Positions 15,756-25,600 of a DNA stretch of 64,000 nt are shown one piece after another. The notes beneath the pieces are model-generated. The model had not been told where the DNA came from, made no database searches, and saw only the letters and a program-made list of their open reading frames with translations. The DNA lies in assembly GCF_000367945.1 (NCBI RefSeq), contig NZ_KB849179.1, forward strand, positions 956,240-1,020,239. The letters run 5' to 3'. The first letter of the stretch is position 1. Every line of letters starts with the position of its first letter. The translations under genes were made by a program, and so were the position numbers. Origin of the DNA: Acinetobacter proteolyticus (GTDB lineage Bacteria > Pseudomonadota > Gammaproteobacteria > Pseudomonadales > Moraxellaceae).

Positions 15756-16541
15756 TTAAACAACTGTATAATCGATAGCTGTCTTGACTATGGCTGTAGT
15801 CATTTTTCCATTTTTATGAAACACAATCGTAGAATCAAAAGTACCTTGTAGTGTTGGGGCTTGCCAAGCATAACCGCCGCGCCATTTATACTTTTCACTC
15901 ATTTGTAATTCTGCTCTAATTCCACCCGCAACAGCAGCATGATAAAACTTGGTATTTGTTGTAAACCCTCCCCGAATGTATGGTGCATTACCACTCACAT
16001 ATCGGCCATCGCCAGCTTCATATTCACGATCCATCCAAGCTACAAACTGACCGTTTACTGAATGCTGTAAAATCAAGGCCCATACTTTTGGGTACTGCGT
16101 TTTGATGCCGCTGTTGGTACTATTATCAAAAGGTACACGTGTCGCAAATTGGCCATCCAAATACAGCATACTTTCCTGATAGCCAACCGATACAGTTTGT
16201 GGACCATTGTCTGTTCTAACCGAGATCTGCTCATATGCTTTTACCTCTGAACTGATTTCCATAGATCCACAGTAAATATCAACCGCAAACGACTGGCTCA
16301 ATACATAACGCGAAGGGAAATTTTCGGGGTCAACTGTGCCGGTTGTATTAAATGCCATAAGCTCATTTACGATCTGTACTGAAACCTTTTCTGCATTACC
16401 ACCAAAGGCTTCACCCATTTTCATCGGTTGACCGTCAGCTAAAATTTGGTAATGAATATTACGGGCCGTATTACCACCACCCGCGCTACCATCATGCTCC
16501 ATGATTGCCGCCCGTGTAAATTTGACTTTTCCCATCACCAT
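15756..16541 (-). CDS. Tail fibre-associated protein, unknown
   Basis: A protein of about 260 residues directly after the modular tail fibre gene. Several Met codons cluster at the start (16556, 16541, 16535); I use an internal one because its frame overlaps the end of the fibre gene by about 50 bases. The sequence is rich in Gly, Tyr and Trp (GRYVSGNAPYIRGGFTTNTK, KYKWRGGYAWQAPTLQG), as in virion fibre tips or receptor-binding subunits. The overlap indicates co-translation with the fibre. No domain recognised. Confidence 0.65.
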   Translation of the reverse strand: MVMGKVKFTRAAIMEHDGSAGGGNTARNIHYQILADGQPMKMGEAFGGNAEKVSVQIVNELMAFNTTGTVDPENFPSRYVLSQSFAVDIYCGSMEISSEVKAYEQISVRTDNGPQTVSVGYQESMLYLDGQFATRVPFDNSTNSGIKTQYPKVWALILQHSVNGQFVAWMDREYEAGDGRYVSGNAPYIRGGFTTNTKFYHAAVAGGIRAELQMSEKYKWRGGYAWQAPTLQGTFDSTIVFHKNGKMTTAIVKTAIDYTVV

Positions 16542-18510
16542 CATTGACAGCCTCAACGACTAGAGGCGGCAACCAATCTGTACTTGCTGAATTGACGTTA
16601 ATCCACTGTGCTGTATTGCGGTCACCAAATGGAGCACGATCGAGGCTAATAAGATTTGGCAAACTGTTATAACCATTCGGCCCAAAACTTAAACGATATA
16701 GATATTCTCCAGACTGCCAAATTAAACGCAACCGGCCTGCCTCTGTGCATGTATAGGATAACGCGGTCAAAGATGTCGCACCTGACGGTATAGGCTTACT
16801 GTACTCGTACCGAGAAGGATCAATAATCCATGAATATCCCGCACTACCACTATTCAACATTGAAATATATTGACCGTACGGCAACAACTTATCAGTATCC
16901 ATCGTAATCAATAATTCAACATCACTGCGCGGTGAAGTTAAGCGAATTGTTTGAATACCGCCCCGAGTAATATCAGGCGCCGCATCGGTATATGAAATAA
17001 TCCGAGTTGCTGCCGAATTAGTACCATAATCTGCCGCTACCTGTTCTTCGATAATCCAGCCATCTGCAGCACCAGGTAACAACGTAGTACCATTCTTAAA
17101 ATATCGAATGCCATAATAGTAACCTTGTCGCGCATTAATTACTTTTACATCGAGCAAAACATCAAGTAAAAATGAGTTCGGATTACTAGTTTCTGCGTTA
17201 CGTGCTATACGCTTATTTGGGAAATTCTTGCCTTGATTGATTGTCAAAGCATTTTCAATTAATGGTTGCTGATATGTATATTTTGACGGATCAATAATAT
17301 GAGAATAACCAGCATTTGAAACACTATTCATTCGCACAAATTCCCCAAATGACGGAAATTTTGCAGGATCAACAGTTATATAAACTCGAAGACTCGGAAC
17401 GATAATACTATCGAAAACAATTGTCTGAATGCCCTTTGTCCGATCCAATGCCACTGTATACGGATTTGCCAAAGGCACAACAGCGAGTGCTGTTTCTGTA
17501 GTCCCATAATTTGCAATTGCTTGCTCTTCGATAATCCAACCATCCATCACGCCACTTGCTTCAGTTGAACCATTTTTAAAATATCGAATGCCGTAATAGT
17601 TGCCCTGACGCGCTCCAGCGATCCGCACATCTAAAATCGCATCACGTATGAATGAGTTAAACGGACTCGTGACATTGTTACGCTGAATTGCACGATTAGG
17701 AAAATCTTTACCTTGATTGATAACTAATGCTGAAGGGATTGTAATTCCATAGCAAGATGGATCAATGATCCAGGACCACCCACTTGTACCAGCATTCAAA
17801 GATGTAATCGGTGTACCAACTGGCGGCAAGCTTGCTGTATCTAAAGTAATGAACGCCTGAAATTCAGATCGAATTGTAGAAACAACTTTTACAGTCTGAA
17901 TCGTCCCGTTTTTGTTCACATCGGCAACTGGATGTGTATAGTCTACTATACGCAAAGAGGCATTATTTGCGGTCTCATAATTCGCCTTCTCAAACTCTTC
18001 AATCACCCAACCATCTAATGCACCTACAATTGAAGTATTGCCATTCTTAAAATAAGACAGTTTGTAGTATTTATCAGGCAACGTTCCAATCAGTTTGATA
18101 TCCAGAATAACCGCATTGAATACATTATTTGCCGGACTGGTTGTTCCATTACGGGCAATTGAACGAAGTGGATAAGCCTTATGTCTATTAAGTGTTAGTC
18201 CATCGACTTTATTTAAAATATTACCTTTATTTTTCCACGAACTGTTTTGCCAAAAGAAAACATTAAAAGTATCTAATGCCACAGCCGCTTTCTTTGGGAT
18301 TGTTGGGATACTAGCAATCAAAAGTTCTTCAGTATCGAAAGGCTCATATCCTCCCGCCTGAATTACCTGATAAAGTGCTTTTGCAATAGTCGGGTAAATA
18401 CGTCCAAGTCTAGAAGTAACATTAGATTGCTCGTCACCACTCATGACAGCTTCCCAAGTGTCACAATCAATATCGGCATTCTCTAGTTTTTCTCTTGTTA
18501 CGATAGGCAT
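16492..18510 (-). CDS. Modular tail fibre with three tandem repeats
   Basis: A 672-residue protein after TipJ. Residues 1-100 are an attachment domain. Then come three tandem modules of about 150 residues (roughly 105-254, 261-412, 420-570). Each begins NRHKAYPLRSIARN / NQGKDFPNRAIQRN / NQGKNFPNKRIARN, contains Y(Y/K)G(I/L)(R/S)YFKNG(N/S/T)T and GW(I/V)IEE, and ends (W/H)IIDPS(C/K/R)Y. The C-terminal 100 residues are different. Such modular fibres recognise surface glycans or proteins and diversify by module exchange. ATG 18510 is preceded by a GGAG site and a terminator. Confidence 0.8.
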   Translation of the reverse strand: MPIVTREKLENADIDCDTWEAVMSGDEQSNVTSRLGRIYPTIAKALYQVIQAGGYEPFDTEELLIASIPTIPKKAAVALDTFNVFFWQNSSWKNKGNILNKVDGLTLNRHKAYPLRSIARNGTTSPANNVFNAVILDIKLIGTLPDKYYKLSYFKNGNTSIVGALDGWVIEEFEKANYETANNASLRIVDYTHPVADVNKNGTIQTVKVVSTIRSEFQAFITLDTASLPPVGTPITSLNAGTSGWSWIIDPSCYGITIPSALVINQGKDFPNRAIQRNNVTSPFNSFIRDAILDVRIAGARQGNYYGIRYFKNGSTEASGVMDGWIIEEQAIANYGTTETALAVVPLANPYTVALDRTKGIQTIVFDSIIVPSLRVYITVDPAKFPSFGEFVRMNSVSNAGYSHIIDPSKYTYQQPLIENALTINQGKNFPNKRIARNAETSNPNSFLLDVLLDVKVINARQGYYYGIRYFKNGTTLLPGAADGWIIEEQVAADYGTNSAATRIISYTDAAPDITRGGIQTIRLTSPRSDVELLITMDTDKLLPYGQYISMLNSGSAGYSWIIDPSRYEYSKPIPSGATSLTALSYTCTEAGRLRLIWQSGEYLYRLSFGPNGYNSLPNLISLDRAPFGDRNTAQWINVNSASTDWLPPLVVEAVNDGDGKSQIYTGGNHGA

Positions 18511-18532
18511 AACTTTTCTCCAGGCATAAAAA

Positions 18533-18552
18533 AACCGCCTGTTAAGGCGGTT
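18533..18552 (-). terminator. Terminator after TipJ
   Basis: AACCGCCT-GTTA-AGGCGGTT, perfect 8-bp stem with tetraloop, followed by T7 on the minus strand, then ATGCCT and the ribosome binding site of the fibre gene. Confidence 0.85.
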
Positions 18553-18568
18553 ATCCGTTTAATTTTGT

Positions 18569-21361
18569 CTAAATGAAATCGTGATCGTTCTGATAGTAAC
18601 GATCGTCATAGTTGATACATGTAAGCTTATTGGTCATCTGATCATTGGGTGTCATCTCAGTCAGCATGAATATGCTTTTGCTAGAATCAGCACCTTTGAT
18701 CACTGTGTAGAGTGTTTTGACATAACGATCTGGATCAACAACAAGAGCCTGCATTGGTGGTCTAGTTAAAAAGATTTGATTTGTCATTTCACCTGCTGTG
18801 CATTCAACAATGTCTACAGTTGCATTCTGCATTTGAAGATGACAGTAATAGGTTTCGGCAGAGACAAAGTCCACATCTTGCGAACAAGTTAAGATCAATC
18901 CATCAATAGCAACCACTTCACCATCTTGAGTTTCTAAACTGGTGTTATCAGCAACAAGAATTCGGTCATTACGAATTAATAGGTCTGACTCATTCAAGGC
19001 AGTAAACTCACAGTTCACATTCTGAAATTTCAGTTTATTCCACTCGCGCCAAGCCCTTGTCTTCGCAACTGCTTCATTTCTGATACCTGTGCTTTGAATC
19101 TTCAATGGATTGGTTAAAGGGCTGCCACTAGGGATTGAATAGGTAACTCGCTTGTCATCGAGAGGAGATGTGTACTCAAGCTCAACTCCGTCGTAGTCTT
19201 TATCAATACCGAACTTAAAGGTGCGAGTTTCTGAACCCATAAGTTTATTTCGATGGTTAAAAAGTAAAACTGAGTTATCTTGCGGCTTCTCAAACTTTAA
19301 ACGCAGCTTATTACCAAAGCGCATAGCTTCACAGAAACAGGCACTTGCGATCATTCCCGCCTGTTCCTCAAAGCTTAGGTTTTCGTCATCAAATGTGTAA
19401 CTGAACTCAGTCGCTACAGTAGAGCCAAAGTAATCTCTTACTGCTTGAATCTCTGACTTGATTTGATCGATGTCTATTTCAGTTACAGAGCGTCGTCCGA
19501 TGTATTGGTCTAGCCCCATATTAATCAAGGCTTGCCCTGCATCTTTTGTTGCAACCAATGGACCCGTGCCATCAACCTTTAATTTCCGTGTTACTCGACA
19601 ATTTAGGACACGCTCTTTAACAGATAAGGCACCATCCGTTGCCACTGTTCTAGATCGAATCACTGTTACATCAGGATAGGTATCCTTGGGAAAAGGCTTT
19701 GTTAAGTAAACATCCTTAATCTTGCACTCAGTCACAGGATTAGCGCCTGTTCCTGCCTTTGTTTTAGCTAAACGGAAGCGCTGATTTCCTGTAGACCCTA
19801 ATGCAACTTTAAAGGTACGTCCAAATGAACTCTTAGATTTTGATTCAACAAAAAAATCTTGTGATTGTATCGTACCAATAGGATTGCCAGTATCATCAAT
19901 TGACTGATACTGGACAGTGATCGTTACATCATTGTACGTCGTCTTACCATCTTTGTTGACGTTGTATAAGCCTTGAGGGAAATATACATTCATCTGCAAT
20001 GTGGTGGCTGCGTCATGATATAACTCAAACCAACCTATCCATTTATTGGCAATCAATTCTAAATAAATGGTTTCATCATTTAGTCCTTGAGTTGTGCCAC
20101 CGAACAAAGTTGGAATCTTGTCCCAATCAGAATTCACAGTAGATGCATTTGATAGTGTTACAGTCGTTTCTGTCACAATACTAATCGAATAGTTATCATC
20201 TAAATCGGCACTACCAATGTTGTTATTCAGTGTAATACCTGCTGTTAGGTCATAGTCAGCATCTACATAGTTCCAGTTGTAATTGACTTGTTTTGGTGAA
20301 TCTAATTGCACAACGTAAGTATAGATTGATCCAACCAATGTTCTTGTCACTGAGGACACAATGTATTGCCCAGACAAATCGTAATTACTGCCAGAGGTAT
20401 CGACATTTGCACCATTCAACAATAAGCCTTTAAAGTCAGCATAAGCAGGCACATCAATATCTGTATCAATACTGACTTTAAAATCGCTAGTTACTGAACA
20501 TGGTCCCGATAACACTGCATTATCAACGCCGAACTGAGCACCTGAGATTGCTATTCTATCGCCAGCGCTAAAGAAATCACGGAAGTTTATTGAACTATCA
20601 GTACTGCGAATTACCCCGCCCGTTGTGAAGTAAATGCTTGTTCCTGAAACCACTACGTCATTAGGTGAAACAAGGCTCTGTCCGTTAATAGATGATGACT
20701 TTGCGACATCTAAAGGCAACTCAGTGAAGTCATCGCCAACTTTATAAATTGTGTTATCACTTGTGATACTGACATTAGGGTCATAAATACTAACACTGAC
20801 TCCATCTATACCATTCACATCTGTGTCACCATCACGGCAATCATGGATTTGATAGAAGCCGCGTCCAATACACATCAAGCTTTCTTCAACTTCAATGTCA
20901 TTTTCATAACTGTTATATAAAACAGCAATCAAATCAGGATATGCACGAATATTCCCAAAGATATCTGGTACACGTCCTTTTACTCGCATTCGGTTGGAGC
21001 GGTTGGCTAATTCGTTATTTGCAGAACCGGGTTGTCCACCATCTGGTTTAGGCATCGTGAGAATGGTGTAAACACTAAATATTGCAGCAATAGCCACTAC
21101 AACCATATATGCGATTGTGAAAGGATCATATGAAGGATAAATAATTACATAAAATAGGCCATCTAAAGACTGCAAGTGCTTAATGCCTTCCTCATTCGAG
21201 GGGGTAATATCGTTTTCTTCTGCTACGCAATTGTGATAAATCCTCGTATTCTGAGGAAACACTGTAAATTGCTGCTTTAGATATACACTCACGTCATCTA
21301 CTTCAGCAGTCGACCATGTACTTTGGTTATATGGATCAGGACAAATAATGACTCTTTTCAT
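18569..21361 (-). CDS. Tail tip host-specificity protein (lambda J / TipJ family)
   Basis: A 930-residue tail tip hub protein. The N-terminus has a hydrophobic helix (residues about 82-102, TIAYMVVVAIAAIFSVYTIL), then the J-family segment NRSNRMRVKGRVPDIFGNIR and RAYPDLIAVLYN. The middle and C-terminal parts include FSYTFDDENLSFEEQAGMIA and VELEYTSPLDDKRVTYSIPS, matching tip attachment protein J. It ends the tail-tip assembly module; the start overlaps the stop of the 21358 gene as ATGA. It determines host binding and triggers DNA ejection. Confidence 0.88.
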   Translation of the reverse strand: MKRVIICPDPYNQSTWSTAEVDDVSVYLKQQFTVFPQNTRIYHNCVAEENDITPSNEEGIKHLQSLDGLFYVIIYPSYDPFTIAYMVVVAIAAIFSVYTILTMPKPDGGQPGSANNELANRSNRMRVKGRVPDIFGNIRAYPDLIAVLYNSYENDIEVEESLMCIGRGFYQIHDCRDGDTDVNGIDGVSVSIYDPNVSITSDNTIYKVGDDFTELPLDVAKSSSINGQSLVSPNDVVVSGTSIYFTTGGVIRSTDSSINFRDFFSAGDRIAISGAQFGVDNAVLSGPCSVTSDFKVSIDTDIDVPAYADFKGLLLNGANVDTSGSNYDLSGQYIVSSVTRTLVGSIYTYVVQLDSPKQVNYNWNYVDADYDLTAGITLNNNIGSADLDDNYSISIVTETTVTLSNASTVNSDWDKIPTLFGGTTQGLNDETIYLELIANKWIGWFELYHDAATTLQMNVYFPQGLYNVNKDGKTTYNDVTITVQYQSIDDTGNPIGTIQSQDFFVESKSKSSFGRTFKVALGSTGNQRFRLAKTKAGTGANPVTECKIKDVYLTKPFPKDTYPDVTVIRSRTVATDGALSVKERVLNCRVTRKLKVDGTGPLVATKDAGQALINMGLDQYIGRRSVTEIDIDQIKSEIQAVRDYFGSTVATEFSYTFDDENLSFEEQAGMIASACFCEAMRFGNKLRLKFEKPQDNSVLLFNHRNKLMGSETRTFKFGIDKDYDGVELEYTSPLDDKRVTYSIPSGSPLTNPLKIQSTGIRNEAVAKTRAWREWNKLKFQNVNCEFTALNESDLLIRNDRILVADNTSLETQDGEVVAIDGLILTCSQDVDFVSAETYYCHLQMQNATVDIVECTAGEMTNQIFLTRPPMQALVVDPDRYVKTLYTVIKGADSSKSIFMLTEMTPNDQMTNKLTCINYDDRYYQNDHDFI

Positions 21362-21678
21362 TGGTAATAACTGACCTCTTTAAATCCAATTTTTACAACT
21401 TCTAATGGCATGTACTGAACACCACGACCAGTGAGGTGCAAAACCTTGTTATTAAAAAAGACCCCGACATGTGTCGAGGTCTGGAAGTTGTGTTTGAAAA
21501 ATACAATACAGGGCGATATGGGTACTTCAATTAATTCAAATCCACCCCTTCCATTCAGAAATCCGTTTAGTCTTTTTGAAAGATCTTCACCTGTTATCTG
21601 CTGCCATGCCTCACATGCAAACTCATTACAGGTATATTTTTGAGACCATATGCGATCTAGCAAGTTATCTATGCTCAT
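21358..21678 (-). CDS. Tail tip NlpC/P60-like peptidase
   Basis: A 106-residue papain-fold protein. Cys in YTCNEFACEAW and His in TSTHVGVFFNNKVLHLTG give a likely Cys-His pair, with a Gly-rich tail. In lambda-like phages the equivalent (K-like) protein trims peptidoglycan during DNA entry. ATG 21678 overlaps the preceding stop as ATGA; a GTG one codon earlier is also possible. Lies between the DUF1833 protein and TipJ, as expected for this role. Confidence 0.75.
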   Translation of the reverse strand: MSIDNLLDRIWSQKYTCNEFACEAWQQITGEDLSKRLNGFLNGRGGFELIEVPISPCIVFFKHNFQTSTHVGVFFNNKVLHLTGRGVQYMPLEVVKIGFKEVSYYQ

Positions 21679-22163
21679 CACGCTCTCCGCAGCAAAGGGT
21701 AATCTTCAATAGAGTAAGTTTGACCAGTCTTAACACTGTTTAGTTGTGGAGCTTGAGCATCGAAGGTGACCAAACCACTGCTATCTTTAGAGATTGTAGG
21801 TATTTCCAGTGTTTGTAACTGAGTCATAGGTGCCGTCAGATCATCATCACGGAATAATTTAAACTTACATTCAGGTTTAACCGTTGAATATATGCTTTCA
21901 CGAATGGCTAAAACTGCTAATGCCAATTCATCATCCATATCAGCAATGGTTAGCGAAAGTTTCTGCTCCAAGTCGTTTGAAACGTCATTTCTTTTAATCG
22001 ACATCGGTTGATAAACATAATTCTGTCCTTCAGCGACGATCCCATTTGAATCATTCTTCACATACCGGAATACTTTTGAAAAACTTGGGTGTGATATCTC
22101 AATACATTCTAGAGGAACAACACCGCTAGAAGCATTTAAATAAAAAGAGGTGTAATCAGCCAT
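21678..22163 (-). CDS. DUF1833 family tail protein
   Basis: A 161-residue minor tail protein of the DUF1833 family: N-terminal LECIEISHPSFSKVFRYV, then YQPMSIKRNDVSNDLEQKLS and LTIADMDDELALAVL, all characteristic. ATG 22163 (MADYTS) has a GGAGACG site; the frame is open a little further upstream. In related siphoviruses it sits between the tape measure-side tail protein and the tip peptidase, as here. Confidence 0.85.
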   Translation of the reverse strand: MADYTSFYLNASSGVVPLECIEISHPSFSKVFRYVKNDSNGIVAEGQNYVYQPMSIKRNDVSNDLEQKLSLTIADMDDELALAVLAIRESIYSTVKPECKFKLFRDDDLTAPMTQLQTLEIPTISKDSSGLVTFDAQAPQLNSVKTGQTYSIEDYPLLRRA

Positions 22164-22644
22164 TGTGCGTCTCCAATGCATCCGGGAGGTCTTTGTTCAC
22201 TAGCTTTTCTAAGCTTGGAAGTGTTTGTGCTAGGTCCGAATCTTCATTGCCAACACCCACAATTAAATCATCCATTGCTTCATTAATTGGCAACGGCCTA
22301 ACCTTTAGAGTTGCTGTCACTGTATAAACATCAGCCACTTTACTTGAAAGTGAAGGCGCACCACTAAAGAAGCATTCATAATCTTCAACAGGTGCATTAT
22401 CCACACAGATCTTTGCTAAAAATGGCTGGCTAGGATTCCTTGCCCACACTCGATAAAAGGCCATTAAGTATTGATATCCTGACTCCTGTACCACCCATCT
22501 TGAACTTACCGTATGCATCACACCTTTAAGTGATTTTCGATAGCGATCTGCACCACCATCCAAGATTTGCGACATAACACCATCACCGATGTTGGCTGAA
22601 TATCCTTCCTGTGTTGAACAGTACATCATTCGATTAAGTGCCAT
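22156..22644 (-). CDS. Minor tail protein between tape measure and DUF1833
   Basis: A 162-residue protein in the lambda M-like position, directly after the tape measure. Landmarks are GYQYLMAFYRVWARNPSQPF and YTVTATLKVRPLPINEAMD. It overlaps the DUF1833 gene by 8 bases. Probably a distal tail/tip component; assignment rests on gene order. Confidence 0.75.
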   Translation of the reverse strand: MALNRMMYCSTQEGYSANIGDGVMSQILDGGADRYRKSLKGVMHTVSSRWVVQESGYQYLMAFYRVWARNPSQPFLAKICVDNAPVEDYECFFSGAPSLSSKVADVYTVTATLKVRPLPINEAMDDLIVGVGNEDSDLAQTLPSLEKLVNKDLPDALETHNG

Positions 22645-22668
22645 AACTTTTCCTTAGGTAATAAAAAA

Positions 22669-22687
22669 ACCACCTCTAAAGGTAGTT
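22669..22687 (-). terminator. Terminator after tape measure gene
   Basis: Imperfect ACCACCT / AGGTAGT stem with a short loop, followed by T7 and ATTACCT on the minus strand, before the 22644 start. Confidence 0.6.
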
Positions 22688-22696
22688 ATATGAGTC

Positions 22697-25600
22697 CTAG
22701 CGTCTCCGCCCTGCATTAGTGTTTTGGTTAAACGACTTTGATATTGGACTACTTGGTCGTGCTATTGACTGAGCAACAATCTGCTCTACTTCATCAACTG
22801 TCACATATAGCTTCCCATCCGCTCCAGTTTGGGTCGATACCCTTGTTGGAGCATTGTTGTTAATAACAACTTGAGGTTGAATGACATTAGAAGCACCCGA
22901 AACATTTCTACCTGAGTTAATAGCATTCAATGTATCAACACCGACTCGTTTCGTAGCAGCAGCGTTTAATACATATTCCTGACCATGCACAACACCAGCA
23001 ATATCTCCACGACCCATATCACCGGTGTAGCCCCCTGTGGCGAAACCCTGAGGGCTAAGTGCTTTTAATGCAGCTTGAAGCAAGCCTGTTTCAAGCGTAG
23101 CGGTACCCACTGCTGGCAAATTAGCAGGAAATGGAGCAGAAGCCCATGCAGAGGAAATTGCTGTAAAACTATTTGCTGCAACCGAGAAAAGACTGAAAGC
23201 GTGTTGTGCTGCCGCCATTCCCCTATAGATGCCAGATTGCTTACCAGCATAACCTTCAGCCAATCCTGTTAACGAACCAAACAGATCACTTGCCATACCT
23301 AACTGATAACCAGATGTCTTCGACCAGTAATCCTGATCGATCAAAGCCATTCTGTCTCGATGTGCTTGCCAGATTGCTTCTTGCTCAGCCGCCAAAGCCT
23401 CTATATCTGCATTAGGATCTAGAGTTCTCGTCATAACATCAGCATTTTGTGAATCTGCTACTGCCAGTGATTGACTAGTTCGATCTTGACGAGTCTGGTC
23501 TAACTGATAAAGCTGATTGTTGCCAGTCATCTCAGTGTAAGTACTGCCCCAATTTTTACTTGCTTGAGCTGCCTTGTTAAATTGCTCTAACCGCTCTTGC
23601 TCTCTCGATAAAGCAAGACGTTTACGACGTTCATCTTCATCTTTAGTGGTCTTTTCTATTTCCTTACGTTCAAGTCTATAACGTTCCCGAATAGCTTCAG
23701 ATTCAGAAAGAAGAAAAAGCTTTGATTGGTAAAGGCGCTGTTCTTGAGATAACTTAATGAGTGCAAGCTCTTGTTGCTCCTGCTGACTTAAAAGATTTAC
23801 AGCTTCCTGTCTTTGGCTCTTCGTCAATTCAAGATCATGTAAAGCTTCAAACTGTCGTCTCGCAAAGCTATCACGTAACAGTTGCTCTTCTGTTTTTGTG
23901 AAAGCCTTATAGTCATCGAGTCTGGTTCGTATAGCTTGCTGAGCAATGGCAATATCATTATTGGCTTGTACTTGGTACTGAGCCTTTAACTTTCTCGCTT
24001 CATCATCGCTATATCCGGCTTTATCAATCTCTTTTAAATCGTCAGCTAAGTTTTGGCGAATACGAGTAATTTCATCTGCAACAGCCATTTGCAACTGTAT
24101 TTGATTTCTCGCAACCTCATTAGCCTGTTTCTCCAAATCCAAGTTGGATTTATATGTTCCATCACTTGGGCCACCTTTGACTTTGGACATCATCGATGGT
24201 GCTTGGTGAAGTAACTTCAAGACGACACCATCTTCAAAAGTCACAGTACTATAGTAACCACCACCTTTAGCATCATAAGCAGTTTTTACATCCTTAACTG
24301 CGACTGTAGTCGTGATTGGAGTACCCACAGGCATTGCAAAATCAATCCCCTTATGAAAAGAAGAAGCCCCTGCTGTAGGGGCTTTTCGTTGTCCATAATC
24401 AGAACTGACTCTGTAGGAAGATAATGCTTTACCTCCAGCTTGTAATCTTGCTAAGTGCTCCTTAGAAACCTTTTGGCCATCTCGTGAACCACCATAACGC
24501 ACATCTAAATGTGCGCCTGTACCTATTCCAGAATTACCAGAAATACCAATTAAACGATGAGATAACTTAGCTTGTTTTTCAAGCTCCTTTGTCTGATTCC
24601 GCTTAGACTCAGTAATTTCATTTTCTTTTTGTTTAACCGCATCTAAAGCAATTATAGCTAAACTAATTTCTTTGATTTCAGCATCGGTAACAATTGCGGT
24701 AACTCCATCACCTAAGGCTTTCTGCTTTTCAGCTTGCAGCTTATTGATTTGATCAATTACCTCCTTACCGAATCCCAAATTCATATATGCAAGTCTTTCA
24801 TTTGCTGAAAGCACATCTTGTCTAAGACTATCAAAATAACCCTTCTGAGCCAGCGTTGCTCGTTCAGCTGCCGTTGAATTAAGATTTAGCTCATCAGTAT
24901 TCGCCTTTACTTTTAATGCAGCATTTTGAGCCTTGCTACCAGTGAGTTCGACTTCAATTCCATAAATCTTTAACGCAGTCGCCGACTTATTCGCTTTCTC
25001 ATAGTTTGCGTCATATTGCTCAACTTGTTTCTTTAAAGCGTTATACAATTCTGGTGATACTTTCATGTCATTCAGTTGCTTGATAGCGTCACTGTAGCTG
25101 ATGGTTCCTTTGTTCGCTTGATTGATAACCTCGATTACTTTCCAGTTGCCCTTTTCGTAATTTTGAATGTCGATTAATGCAGAGCCAACAGCAAGTCTGG
25201 ATTTTTCTAATGCCTTATTTTGAGCATCAAAAGCTGTAGTTAGATCTATGGTCGCCGATTTCCGATCCACTCCCTGTAATTTCAAAAGTTCTTCACGGGT
25301 TTTATCAGCGACTTTGCCTTGCTCCTGTAGTTTCTTAGTTGCAGCTTCTGTACGACCTTGTAGATACATATATCCTGCTGCTAATGCGGTAACACCTAAA
25401 GTAATGGCACCAATTGGACCACCCACCAATGCGAGCAACCTAGAGCCAATAGCGCGACTTGCATTTAGAGCATTTTGTGCTGCCGTGTTTGCTGCAATTG
25501 CCGCGGTTGTTTGGTTTAACGCTATTCTGTGAGCAATTTCTGCCTGTGTTAACCGAATTGTTGCTGCGGCACGAACATTACGAGTAGTTGCACTGTTATA

